A stretch of DNA of 64,000 nucleotides from contig NC_071333.1 in the NCBI RefSeq assembly GCF_010183535.1, forward strand, positions 5,764,587 to 5,828,586, read 5' to 3'. This document shows positions 10,581-22,351 of this stretch, in pieces. The stretch comes from Caenorhabditis remanei. Lineage: Eukaryota; Nematoda; Chromadorea; Rhabditida; Rhabditidae. The notes beneath the pieces were generated by a model. It had not been told where the DNA came from. It searched no databases and was given only the letters and a program-made list of their open reading frames with translations. Each line of letters opens with the position of its first letter. Within the stretch, counting starts at the first letter, position 1. The position numbers were made by a program, and so were the translations under genes.

Positions 10581-13500
10581 TTAAGAGGCGTTGTCTGTAA
10601 GATGAGGATTCCTCTTGGCACAGTTGCAAAAAGTTGTTTCAATCCGAACTCTTTTTACAGCATATGTACCCCTATGGTAGTGATTTACAAAAAATATGTC
10701 ACCAGTTCCATATGACGTCATCCTAGGAAAATATGACCAATAATTGACTTTTCACCCAAAAATTCATAAAAATTTCAATTTTTATGATAACTCTCCGAAA
10801 CTTTTGGTACATGTTAGGAGTGTTTTTGACTACCCCTACACAAATTTCCAGCCCTCCAGACACCCCCGAAACCGTTCAATTAAATTTCATTTACGTGTTT
10901 TTTCAACTTTTCTCAAAAAATCCCTCTACAGTGTCCGACAAAACCATAGGTTCACTTTTCAAGTTGAGTTTTCTCGCGATTTGAGAAGTTGCAAGAAAAT
11001 TGTCCATGGACAAAAAAAGACCCCTTAAATACTCTAAAATGTAAGCAACATTACATTTGAATACCTATTATCCTACTCAAAATATGATGAAAAATGTTGA
11101 AAATGGCCACTTGCAAACGCGACAAAACTATAGGTTCACCCCAAAAAATCAAAAATTGAAAAAATAATTTTTCCCAGTGAGTGAATCAAAATGTTCTTTT
11201 ATCAAATTTAGAATCTTCGTCAAAAATTGAGCAAGTTAAATATGTTTCTAAAACATTTTCAGTTAAAAAATTTTGAGAAAAATGAGAATTTCTGGAAATT
11301 CTCAAACCTCTTTGTTTTTCATTTGTCTCGTCCATATAAGTTTTATCTAGAATCTCATTTTTGTTCTTACAAATTGTGATATCTATGCGGTAGAGTTTAG
11401 TATAGCTTTTTTGAATATTTGACACTTTTTGAACAACTTTGCTTCAGAAGAGTCGAAAATTTTTTGAAATTGGGCACGCACTTACTCTGAAATTTCTTGA
11501 TATTTTTCATTTTATCTAATTTTTTCTGCTTGTATACACAGAATTGGTCTTATTGTTCACTTTTTAATTATTTTTTCTAGAGTAGCTTTACTTTAAATTA
11601 ATAAAAAACAGGCAACAGGAATTTTCAACTGTATCGTATGGAGGAAAATTTATAGCACTTTTGAAAACTGTCGCGGCGGTAATCTAATTCTGATAACCTA
11701 ACAAACACATAATGATTAATATTTTGTATCCTGGAATATTACCATCATTGCTCATTGAACACATTTTGAATGAGCTGGTGATTTTGCGTCTACTTTTCTG
11801 ATCTAAAAACTATTATTGCTACTTTTTTGCTAATTTAAAGTAAAGCTACTCTAGAAAAAATAATTAAAAAGTGAACAATAAGACCAATTCTGTGTAATAC
11901 AAGCCGAAAAAATTAGATAAAATAAAAAATATCAAGAAATTTCCGAGTAAGTGCGTGCCCAATTTCAAAAAATTTTCGACTCTTCTGAAGCAAAGTTGTT
12001 CAAAAAGTGTCAAATATTCAAAAAAGCTATACTAAACTCTACCGCGTAGATATCACAATTTGTAAGAACAAAAATGAGATTCTAGATAAAAGTTATATGA
12101 ACGAGACAAATGAAAAACGAAGAGGTTTGAGAATTTCCAGAGATTCTCGCTTTTCTCAAATTTTTTTAACTGAAAATGTTTTAGAAATATATTTAACTTG
12201 CTCAATTTTTGACGAAGATTCTAAATTTGATAAAAGAACATTTTGATTCACTCACTGGGAAAAATTATTTTTTTCAATTTTTGATTTTTTGGGGTGAACC
12301 TATAGTTTTGTCGCGTTTGCAAGTGGCCATTTTCAACATTTTTCATCATATTTTGAGTAGGATAATAGGTATTCAAATGTAATTTTGCTTACATTTTAGA
12401 GTATTTAAGGGGTCTTTTTTTGTCCATGGACAATTTTCTTGCAACTTCTCAAATCGCGAGAAAACTCAACTTGAAAAGTGAACCTATGGTTTTGTCGGAC
12501 ACTGTAGAAGCCTTAAAATTTCAAATTGTATTCATATTTCCCGCAAATTGTTCTATCAAATCCAATTAAAATCATCAAAAAGTAGGTGGACCATTTTGAG
12601 ATATTTCGATTTTTTCAAAAATCACATAAGGGTCCCCCCTTATGTAAAAAAAATTTTCTCGAAAAATTTGAAAAAAAATTTGTTCCGAAAACAATCAGAA
12701 TATTGATAACACACGTGAAATAAACCAATTCAAAGATTTTAGACCTCAGAAATTGGTTTGAACAGATTTCGAATTTTTCTTCATCAAAGTTATTTTCCAT
12801 TTTTTGAGGTTTTCATCAATAATTTGTACAGAAGCCATAAAATTTTAGTTGACGCACTAAATTCCCGCAATATTTAACATACGATCCGATTAAAATCATC
12901 AAAAAACAAGTGGACCATTTTGAGGTATTTTCATTTATTTTGAAAATCACATAAGGGTCCCCCCCATGGAAAAAATTTTGATCGAAAAAATAATTCGACA
13001 TTATTTCGATGCAAAAACGTTTAAAACTTTTTTACAAATTGTTTTGTAATATTTCATCAAAGTTCTGAACATTTTTGCATTAAAATAATGTCGAATTATT
13101 TTTTCGATAAAATTTTTTTTCCATGGGGGGGCCCTTATGTGATTTTCAAAATAAATGGAAAAATCTCAAAATGGTCCACTTGTTTTTTGATGATTTTAAT
13201 CGGATCGTATGTTAAATATTGCGGGAATTTAGTGCGTCAAAAATTTTATGGCTTCTGTACAAATTATTAATGAAAACCTCAAAAAATGGAAAAAAACTTT
13301 GATGAAGAAAAATTCGAAATCTGTTCAAACCAATTTCTGAGGTCTAAAATCTTGGAATTGGTTTACTTCACGTGTGTTATCAATATTCTGATTGTTTTCG
13401 GAACAAATTTTTTTTCGAATTTTTCGAGAAAATTTTTTTTACATAAGGGGGGACCCTTATGTGATTTTTGAAAAAATCGAAATATCTCAAAATGGTCCAC

Positions 13501-13937
13501 CTACTTTTTGATGATTTTAATTGGATTTGATAGAACAATTTGCGGGGAATATGAATACAATTTGAAATTTTATGGCTTCTAGAGGGATTTTTTGAGAAAA
13601 GTTGAAAAAACACGTAAATGAAATTTAATTGAACGGTTTCGGGGGTGTCTGGAGGGCTGGAAATTTGGGTGAGTATAGTTAAAAACACTCCTAACATGTT
13701 CCGAAAGTTTCACAAAGTTATCTGGAAAATTTAAATTTTTATGAATGTTTGGATGAAAAGTCAATTATTGGGCCTATATCCCTATGATGACGTCATATGG
13801 AACTGGTGACATATTTTTTGTAAACCACTACCATAGGGGTACATATGCTGTAAAAAGAGTTCAGATTGAAACAACTTTTTGCAACTGTGCCATGGCCCAA
13901 CACAAACCTTCTCACTCTTACAGATAGTGCCTCTTAA
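10581..13937. mobile_element. large palindromic element interrupted by copy B
   Basis: Left sequence from about 10581 (TTAAGAGGC) is repeated inverted at the right end near 13937. Paired landmarks include the ATGACGTCAT-containing stretch (10715 and 13790) and a paired ACATAAGGG-bearing hairpin around a centre near 13040. The left arm is split by a TA-flanked 1576-bp element; the right arm is intact. Removing the insert leaves about 1.8 kb of palindrome. Exact ends are uncertain by about 20 bp because the outer sequences diverge. No transposase frame is visible. Confidence 0.8.
10929..12504. mobile_element. 1576-bp palindromic TA-flanked transposon, copy B (nested)
   Basis: It has the same ends and the same length as copy A at 7284-8859, in the opposite orientation, with TA at 10927-10928 and 12505-12506. 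It is inserted in the left arm of the larger palindrome. The uninterrupted right arm reads GGCTTCTAGAGGG, which is the empty site with a single TA. Like copy A it carries a 79-codon open frame in each arm (11186-11425 minus, 12007-12246 plus) and no transposase. Confidence 0.92.
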
Positions 13938-13939
13938 TA

Positions 13940-14700
13940 AAACACTTTCAAATGATGCGTGGAAACTCAATGCTTTGAGTGTTGCAATAGTGCTTATCCG
14001 GTTTGTAACATTGGGGTTTCTTCAGCAGAAAAGAAGTTCTTCTTTCAATAGAAAGCGGAACGCCGAACCTTTGTCTTAGTTTCATTGAAACAGCACTTCA
14101 ATCTAGCCAACAAAGCAGGTTTTACTCCCCTGAAATTATTTGAATTTGAATGTTGTGGCGCAGACTTATTGAATTTTTTCAAGCAGCCGTGATAGAATTA
14201 ATCATACTCGATCATTGGTTTTTTCTTGTGTCACATTAAAATGAGACACGTTTTAAATATTGATCTTCAAATTTGTTTTTTCATTACATTTCTTTAAAAA
14301 ACGACACATGGACCTTTGCTCGTCGCTGCTAGCATTTACATCTAACAGATGTAAGCGGTAGCCAGATATCGGATTACTCGGATGTCCAAAAAATTAAAAA
14401 ATTAAAAAATTAATTAAAAAATGAACGGAAAAACATTAATCAGTGAATCTATGTATTTTTTTCTCTGACCAACTTTTTCGTCTTCAACTTTTTGAGCTTC
14501 CAACGAAATTAAGGGTATCACATTTGTTGGTGCAACAAGAATGAAAAAAAATAATATTGAGATAGCTTTACCTCTCTCAACACATCACGCCAAAAATTAC
14601 AATATGTAGTTCTAAATGTTGATCAAACTTCTGGCCAACGAGGGAGGAATCAGAAAAAGAGATTGAATTGTGACATTTGCAACGGAACATTAATTGTACT
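13940..14700. other. intergenic, no gene seen
   Basis: Sequence between the large palindrome and the broken gene that follows. No exon with matching splice sites was found. A short direct repeat of AAAAAATTA occurs near 14390-14415. Confidence 0.4.
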
Positions 14701-14702
14701 AG

Positions 14703-15513
14703 AATAGTCTAGTCTTTGTTCGTTCTTCTGGTAGATTGTATGTTAGAGACGTTTCTCTGTGGAACCCTGCAGGGCGTTATCACTTCTTGGCCGATCCGCT
14801 GAATGACAGTGTTGGGCTCCATAAGAAACGTCCGGGCATCTTCAACAAGTAAGTATAAACGAATCAGAGTAATTTAAACAACGTCTGCTTTCAGGCCACC
14901 TCATGTCTCCAACAATCCGAAACTGATTCAGAATCAGTACAAGAAAGTTGAGGTTGCTTGCAAACTCCTTCTTCCTCCTATTTCTAAAGGAGTGAAACGC
15001 ACTCCGCCAAGGTAAGAGCAATAACTAGCGACTCATTTTTATTTGCATCTATTCAGAGTGACTCATGTTCCTGACGAGGATTGGCTCAATGACGCCCCTG
15101 TCAAAACCATGGACAATGGGAAGATGGGCCAAGGCGATGTGAATGTGGAGAATACGTCTACTCCAAAAGTATCTACTCAGGCGGTGATTTTCAATCCCCT
15201 GCAGACGAGTACTCCTCGCAAAACTTCTGCACTTGGCTCTCCCTCAAGGTAGAACTAGTTATGCAAATTATATTTCAAACAATTATTTTTCAGAACGACT
15301 GCCTTGGTTGCTGAATTGCATGTCACTCCGAAGAGCTGGGGCAATAAGAATAAGTTGCCGTCCCGTAGAATAGCCGTCATCTCCACCACATTGGACGACG
15401 CGGATCTCCACAATGCTCCATAATGTGAAGTTTCTCACTCCGCAAGGGAAAAAGTTCCCTGATGACGCTTCATCTGAAACTACCAAAAGTCCATCTTCCG
15501 CATTGTCTTGATT
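14703..15513 (+). pseudogene. 5'-truncated, frameshifted gene remnant
   Basis: Four exons keep one frame: 14703-14848, 14895-15011, 15057-15248, 15294-15423, with good GTAAG donors and TTTCAG/ATTCAG acceptors. The frame opens with no ATG; it is closed upstream by a stop at about 14700, so the 5' end is missing. The protein includes VSLWNPAGRYHFLADP, THVPDEDWLNDAPVK and LHVTPKSWGNKNKLP. The last exon stops at 15421 just after LHNAP, but coding-like sequence (VKFLTPQGKKFPDDASSETT) continues in another frame to TGA at 15513. LHNAP-VK echoes LNDAPVK in exon 3, supporting a frameshift. The product family is unknown. A functional short isoform with a missed first exon remains possible. Confidence 0.55.
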
Positions 15514-15956
15514 CACTCAGTTTCCCTCCGCATTTTGTTCTCATTTTGTATAAAAATACGGCTATCCGTCTAAGCCGTTTGCTAATTAGCCGTTTTGCTA
15601 ATTTTTATTGAGTGTACCTGTCCTATTTGCCCCTTTCAAATGCCACCACCCACTGGGTTTTGTGCTTTCCTTATTTAAGGTTGTATACAAAATAAAAATT
15701 GTGCGAAGTATTTCCTTACCATTTCAACAACCAATCAATTTACATTCAACAAAAATAAGGATTTTATGTGTATAAGAATTTTAAGTCATTTCCAGGGCAA
15801 AAGTTGCATTTTTGAAGTGACACAAAATCAATTTTAGACCCAATTTGTCCAATTTGTATACGATTGAATAAAAGTTGAAAAAGCTTATTGACAATGTTTT
15901 CAAATAAATAAAAATTACAGAAAAATAATTGTTATGCAAATTATATCACAAACAAA

Positions 15957-16062
15957 ATATTTTTAGAACAATTGCTTTGGTTCGTGCAGATCACTCCAAA
16001 GAGCTGGGGAAACACGAATAAGCTGCCCCCGTCGAATCACCGTTTGTTGACTTGAGTGTTTA
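15957..16062 (+). pseudogene. decayed partial copy of the preceding gene's last exon
   Basis: The sequence from TTTTTAG at 15960 onward resembles the start of exon 4 at 15294: both encode a variant of TPKSWGN.NKLP. The copy soon meets a stop (near 16056). The flanks before it (ATGCAAATTATAT) also match the intron before exon 4, so this is a tandem duplicate of that segment. Confidence 0.6.
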
Positions 16063-16069
16063 TCTATTT

Positions 16070-17370
16070 TGTCTTGATATCACCACATGTCCCCTGTGAA
16101 ATGTACACAATTACCCCTTCCATACAACCACCAACTGCTCTTTCAAGCCTACTAAAGGCGATATATAAAATAAAAATTGCGTGTTGTATTTCACTTTAAT
16201 TCCTACAACTAAACAATCTTAATTTACTATTAACAAAAGTGAGATGTTGTTATGTGAGAAAGAATGGACACAGAGACCAAAAGTTGATTATCTTATTAAG
16301 TCTCAATAGTATATTTTGATAACCATGGATCCATCAATTGCTCATTAGAATTTCAATCCGCCTTCAGTTTACCCATATGGTATCGTCTGTGTGAAACATT
16401 TTCTTTGCAGCAAATTCGGCAGAGAGACAGACTAGAAAGAACACTTAACGGTGAAGTCAATCGCTTTCCAGATTGATTGAAGTCATAACCCAACTCAACC
16501 AGTGAGCTAGTTTGCATAGAAATCGAATAACACTAGTGAAACGGGGACTACAAGAACAACTTTGGTATAAAAAAGCTGTAATGTATGTGTATATCTAATT
16601 ACGATGTTATATTTTTGAAATTTATTCATTGTTTTCTGTTCAACAAATTTGAACCCTATTCTGAAGAGACTTGCTCACAGCTCAATCACCCAACATTTTA
16701 TCTAGCAAAACAGTGAATGACCATTATCTAACAGTTCATAGAAAAATTTTCACCACTCTTTCATTTCCCTTTGTGATAACGTCTCCACTCTTTTCGAAAA
16801 TCAGTTATTCTTATCTCTGATCATCTCAACCGCTTTTTCGTCTTTGGTTATCATCTTTTAAATTGCAAAATTAGACAAGAAGAAATAACAAAATTATTGA
16901 AAGAGGAAAAGATCTAAGAAATTGAGAAAACACTGGGTCACTTAATAGTTAAAATTTCAATGTTTCAATTATTAAAGATACATGTTATTCTGATGTTTGA
17001 GAAAAGTTTTTTATTATATATTTTGTTTTCAATTTAAATTCTACAACACTTATTTTGAAATTGTTATTCGTTTTGTTCGTACAGAAAAGAACCGCTCAGT
17101 CGGTTATTGGTAGTTTGATAGAAAATGTGGAGATTAGAAATAAATACATTTAATGTAACGAATATCGTTATCTTTGAATATGATCAAACCCCGTGAATGA
17201 ACCGATCAAAAGAAAAAGAAGAAAGAGATCATGTACATGACCCGATTTTATGTTTCGGGCTTTATCTCCGTTTGATTATTGTCATCGTAATATTCGAGAA
17301 TGATATTATTTGAGACACCTTAGCTGACTTTTTGTCATTTTTCTAAAAGTGCTCTAATTTTTAATAGTAT
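16070..17370. other. intergenic, no gene seen
   Basis: AT-rich sequence upstream of the secreted-protein gene at 17386. It probably contains that gene's promoter. I see no coding exons or clear repeats. Confidence 0.4.
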
Positions 17371-17385
17371 TTTTCAGGTGTAAAC

Positions 17386-18260
17386 ATGAAAACAAAATTG
17401 ATCATCTGCTGCTTATTCTTCTCTATTTTCTCACCAGCAGGTATGCCAGTTCATAGTAAATTGTTTTCTAAGGATACTAACCGTTCTATTCAACCAGTAC
17501 GAGATTAGGAAACACGAATGATCATAAAAGCTTAGAAGAGTCTGAAAAGCTGAAACGAATGATATTTTTCTTTTCAGATGGCGATTCAAATCTTTTCTCA
17601 CTGGATAAAACAGCCGATTTATTTTCTTCTTTCATGTCAATTTTCAGTAGATCATTCCAAAAAAGCGCCAGAATTTGGTCTCGTGACAGAAGCAATTTCG
17701 AAGTACCCGATGTAGTAATGGAAGAACTGGAAAAAATATCAGAATCCTGCTTGACATTCGAAGAACACAAGAAGTTGGCAAACGACACTGAAAACGATGC
17801 AGATCAACTTTACCGTGTACTTCATTTCAATGAAGAATTATTGAAAGCAGCTACAGAAATTATTGGATTTACGGAGCTGCGCGCTGTTCTAGGATTTTCC
17901 CCTCCAAAACCATGGACGAATTCAAATGAAATTAAATCAAGAGTTCCAGCGAATGCCACAATTGAACAGTATTACAATGCAAACGAGTCACGTCATAGAA
18001 ACGGAATTCTCAGATATTCACTTGAAGATAAACAAGTTTCTTCGGCCGTAAAGTTTCTGGATAAACGTTTCCCCGTTATTCGTGATGCTTACACCAAGAG
18101 TTACAAGCACAATTGGGATGGAAAAAAGAAGATTGACCGAAAAATTGTTGATTACATGCTTGATTTGTACGATACTGTCTACGACTCTATAGAATTCAGA
18201 ATTTATGATTTAACGAGACGTTCCAAAATTGAAGAATGCAAACCAAAAAAAGATACCTAA
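17386..18260 (+). CDS. secreted protein of unknown function (245 aa)
   Basis: Two exons, 17386-17440 and 17578-18260, total 738 nt. The ATG lies 8 nt after a TATTTTTCAG acceptor, a likely trans-splice site. Residues 1-18 (KTKLIICCLFFSIFSPA) form a signal peptide encoded almost exactly by exon 1. The mature part is about 225 residues, largely helical and charged, with two cysteines (in SCLTFEEH and the C-terminal EECKPKKDT) and no membrane segment. One N-glycosylation motif (NAT) is visible. An AATAAA signal follows about 30 nt after the stop. No family is recognised. The exon 1/exon 2 phase and signal peptide make the gene itself secure. Confidence 0.75.
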
Positions 18261-18299
18261 ATCTGGAAATTTTCATGCTTGATTTCTGAATAAATTTTT

Positions 18300-18960
18300 T
18301 CCTTAGTTTGGGATGATGTATAATTTACTTTTTAAATTTAATCTGAAACTGAATAAACTGCTTTGTTGTTTGTTTTTTTTGTGTTATATCGAAACATAGA
18401 CTACAGCCAGAACAAAATAAAACCCCGTTCTTCGCTCTTTTTCTTGACTTTTCTTTTTACTACCGATGGAAGCGTTCTTCTAATGAAAACAAACTGCGGA
18501 CTATTTTGAAAAATAAGAGAGCACTCTAAAATTGAAGCGTACATTTCTTTTTAAACGCAAATTTGTTGCTTTTTTTTTCATAATCACATCCCTGAAACAA
18601 TCAGCTGGAAAGTAAAAGCGTCCCTCAGTAGAAGCACAGTAGAAAAAGTGCATATGTGATAAAATTAGAACCGTGTGCGCCTCTAATAGAGGAAAATGAT
18701 ATTTTCATCTAAACCTGTGTCATCAACAAGGCAGATAAATAATTAGTAAAAAAGAAAGTTCATGTACATACGCAGCAGTTTAATGGCAGAGCAAATGTCA
18801 TGTATACAACTGGATGCTCCAACGTTTACATGTCGACATTCTTATTGTTGCTGTTTTTTCGGCAAGTTTAAAATTCATGGTGTCTTTTTTTTCTTCCTTT
18901 CAAATTAAAATTTGAGTGTGTGATAGTAACAAACTATTTAATATTGGCATCGTCTAACTC
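18300..18960. other. intergenic, no gene seen
   Basis: Sequence between the secreted-protein gene and the LINE fragment. No exons or repeats are evident. Confidence 0.35.
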
Positions 18961-18964
18961 TCTT

Positions 18965-19890
18965 CCTCTTGCCCATACTACATAAAACAGCTCTCCTCCG
19001 ACTCGAACCCAAAAATGCTTTATTCCCCTACTCCATTACTGGTCAACCTCAGCTTGCAAATCAGTTCGGGATCTCGGTCTCATTTCTGATTCATCTTTCA
19101 AATGTAAATACTAGGTCAACAAGACTATCGCTTCCGCTCTTTTACGCACTAAACAACTTCTGAAATCTTTCAAATCAACCTTTCCACAATTCTACATTTT
19201 CTTTTCAATTGCTATGTTTTACCCATTATTGAACATTGTTCTGTAATATACTCTTCTCCCCAATGTTTCTAAATTATCATTATCTCTAGAAACCCCTCTA
19301 CGATTCTTCACCAGTGAAATCTTTCAACGGTTGCAATCTAACTCTTTCATCCTATTCCGATCGTCTAATTCAACTCGACCTCTTCTCTATGCGCCATCGT
19401 AGACTCAGAGCCCAGCTCCTTCTTTTTTATAAATTCCTTAACGGTACCTCATACTTACTTAACCTTGATTTGTACGTCCGGTTCTCCTGTTCCCCCGTGG
19501 CCTATGAATATTGTTTGCATTAAACCCAATTGCTCTGACTTTTTTCCCACACCATTCCCATTTGGATTGCCATCACCGCACAAACCTCATATTCCCCCCC
19601 CCCCCTTCCAAGCTCTGTACCTTAATTATGGTTAGTATTACCCGGTATTGAGCTTACCTTTTACTCCCAAACCACCCTTCCCCACATTTCTTTCTTTCTC
19701 TATTCATAATGCCTTTTACTATTAGTATACCAATTTTACTGTGCTATTCCCCTTTGACCGGTCATTCTTTTAATGCACCGCATCTCTCATTGTAGCACAC
19801 CCTTTGAATAGTCTCGTGAGAGACTCATTCTCAGCCTCTCGCCCTTTTATTGATAATCTTTTTACAAGAATAAAATACAAATACAAAAAA
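18965..19890 (+). mobile_element. 3' end of a non-LTR retrotransposon (LINE, CR1/Sam-like)
   Basis: Frames across this stretch give the typical C-terminal part of a LINE reverse-transcriptase protein, broken by stops and shifts. They include VRDLGLISDSSF, then VNKTIASALLRTKQLLKS, then FFTSEIFQRLQ, then YSDRLIQLDLFSMRHRRL with LLLFYKFLNG. In intact elements these follow the polymerase domain in the same order. The unit ends in an AATAAAATACAAATAC tail, as expected for a LINE 3' end. No 5' part is present, so it is a dead 5'-truncated insertion. Base composition is unusually pyrimidine-rich, with a run of 12 C at 19594. Confidence 0.7.
19594..19605. repeat. homopolymer of 12 C
   Basis: An uninterrupted 12-base C tract inside the LINE fragment, rare in this AT-rich window and a likely site of length error. 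Confidence 0.9.
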
Positions 19891-20795
19891 ACACTTTAGA
19901 AAATTATGAGAAAGTTCTGTTTTTTTTGAGTTGTTTAATCAAGCGGAAGAAATTCAGACTCGTTAAATTTTTCTGAATACCACAGTATAATAGTTGGCAA
20001 CAGTTCAAGCTGTTTTGTATCTATTCCTGTAGAATGCGCTCTAATGGCATAACAACTATTACAATGATGCAATCCTTTCAAACTATGTACTTCACAAATC
20101 GGATGGTCTGAGACACCATATTATCCTTTTAATGTTCATATTTTTCAATAAGTATTCATATAACTTATTTTATCATATTTTGGAATCAACACCGAAAAGC
20201 AATTGATGTGTTTTATGCAAAACACTTCTCTCTATTTTGTCATTCCTCTACCTTCGCATTTCCTCTTTCCCGTTCAGCGCGAAAGACAAACAGTCGCAGA
20301 TGTTCTGTTGCCCTCCTCTTTAGTTTATTCCAATTTTTTGGAATTCCTTGAAAAAACTTATGTTATCGTTTGCGGTGTTGGGCTTTGTGCGTTATTAAAT
20401 AATTTTTTGTTGTTGCGAATTTTGGTATTGTGTTCATTGAAACAAACAACGACTGGTTAATTAGTTTTCTTAGATGGTAGCCGGTGAAGAACCGGTGAAC
20501 TGCAAGTGAAGTTTTCAAAGTCACAACCTATTAATCCAATTTTTCTGAAAGCAGTCAGATGATGCTTTATCTCTTGTTGTCTATTTGTCACAAAATGTTC
20601 TCATAAATAAAGACACGTCACAATAGCTCTGCCGACGATTTGGTAGATTTTTATGACCATAACGATTATTATGATGTGAACCGACTCGGCAAATGGTCAT
20701 CCTTTACACTCTCCTCATATTTTTTATCTTTTCGTTTACTATCTTTTTGAAAATTCGTTTGATTTTCTCACTGATACAGTTTTTTTCAGCATACG
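19890..20795. other. intergenic, no secure gene
   Basis: Upstream region of the gene at 20801. An 85-codon open frame at 20203-20460 is hydrophobic but lacks splice or repeat support. The acceptor TTTTTTTCAG at 20789 marks the 5' end of the next gene. Confidence 0.35.
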
Positions 20796-20800
20796 TCAGG

Positions 20801-21693
20801 ATGTACAATCACTCTCCAACTGGACAGAACCAAGGCAGCGGTCTTCCACCGCAAAATACACAACCAAATCATTCATCGTCGTCGAGCAATATTCCAGTAG
20901 AAGGTGAGCTCAACGAATACACTTACATTCTGGAACATAAAAACACAATATGCTTTCAGGAGTCCTATCAACTATGATCAACACTCAAAAGCTTACTGTG
21001 CCACAGTTATCTCTTGTCAATCAAGGTCGAGGTTTGTTCACTTGAAATTTAAAAAAACTGAACGACATATAACCATGATTTTAAGAGCCAACAACAATCG
21101 CAATTAAAATGGCAGATTTGGAGTGGTGGCTTCACAATGCTTCTACCTACGGACATTCAGGATACTTTGCTGGTTGGTTTCAATTATTAGTAGCTCTGTC
21201 AAATAAACACGTTTGTAGGTATGTTTGATTACAATCGTCCGGATCCGCATACAACCGATTTCGCCATTCTGCGTCGAGAAAAATTGGATTTACAAAAAAG
21301 TAGCTATTATTCACAAGGTAATTAATAAGTATCGAACTTATAGTTAATCATGATCTACACTATGGAATCAATCAGTGGAAGAAGTACAACAAAACGGAAG
21401 GAGATGTTCTGAAAAAGGAGTATGACAACAAGCTAGTTGTTTTTAATGCTCAAAAAGAAGAGATTGCTCAAAAGCATCAAATTGCTTTGAAGAAATATTA
21501 TGAGCTGGTGGAAGTCGAAAAGAAAATTGCAGGCATGACAGATGGTAAGTTTTGTTCTCATAATTTCTCTGTCTTGTTTGATTTTTAAAATCTTGTCAGG
21601 TTTTCAGCAGTGAACTCTTTCAAAGGAGAAGTCAAAATGGAGAAAGAAGATCCGAAATACGGTGCAAACAATGCAGAAAATTCAAATGCATGA
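20801..21693 (+). CDS. helical protein of unknown function (205 aa)
   Basis: Six exons: 20801-20903, 20960-21031, 21116-21172, 21219-21317, 21344-21544, 21608-21693; 618 nt. Every junction is phase 1. The ATG follows a TTTTTTTCAG acceptor by 11 nt. Residues 1-35 are Pro/Ser/Asn/Gln-rich; the middle has DLEWWLHNASTYGHSGYFAG; residues about 120-180 are lysine/glutamate-rich and likely coiled coil. No signal peptide or membrane segment is seen. The intron 21318-21343 would be only 26 nt, far below the usual nematode minimum, yet removing it restores the frame (SSYYSQ then VNHDLHYGINQW). Either the sequence has an indel here, the gene is decaying, or the intron is really that short. No family is recognised. 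Confidence 0.65.
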
Positions 21694-21699
21694 TTCGAT

Positions 21700-22300
21700 T
21701 TCGTTTTCTTGGTCAAACTATTTTAAATATTTTAATTTGTTTATTGTATTGCAGTATTCGTTTATTTTTAATAATTATAATGATATCACGCAAATTAACT
21801 TTCTAATGTTCATGAGTTATTCCCGTTTTGTAACGAATTGTGTACACAAGGTTGAAACCAATACGCCAATTTTCTTGCAATTTCACATCTTTCGGTTAAA
21901 CGCACGTAATCAACAAAAAGGACGAATACGTCTTGAAAAAAACATGAAAACACATTAGAATACATAATGCACTATGTTATTCAGACAAATTACTTGATCT
22001 AGAAACATGTATCAAAACAACCGTACTGAGGACACGTCTCGTAACAAGTCGTTCGTTTAGGTTCCGGGTTCCACTTTAACTCCAATCCAAGTTCATCAGC
22101 ATTTTGCAAAACAAATTGTTTCTTCAGATAATGAAGAAATTTCTGGTAGTGTGCATTATGACGCCAGTGGAACAATGAGTTGGAAATATTGTGATTTTGA
22201 CGTATCTAGAAATGGCTTTGATATCTCAGCGAGGGGTTGATATCTCAACGAGGTTGGTAAGAAGTCAGTTTGGCCTACGAAAGTAAGTCCCAAAGCAATT
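21700..22300. other. 3' flank between convergent genes, no gene seen
   Basis: This stretch lies between the gene ending at 21693 and the minus-strand gene ending at 22352. A minus-strand AATAAA near 22310 belongs to the latter. Confidence 0.35.
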
Positions 22301-22351
22301 GCAATGAATAGTTTATTGAATAAATAGAATGCACAACACATCAAATAAAAA

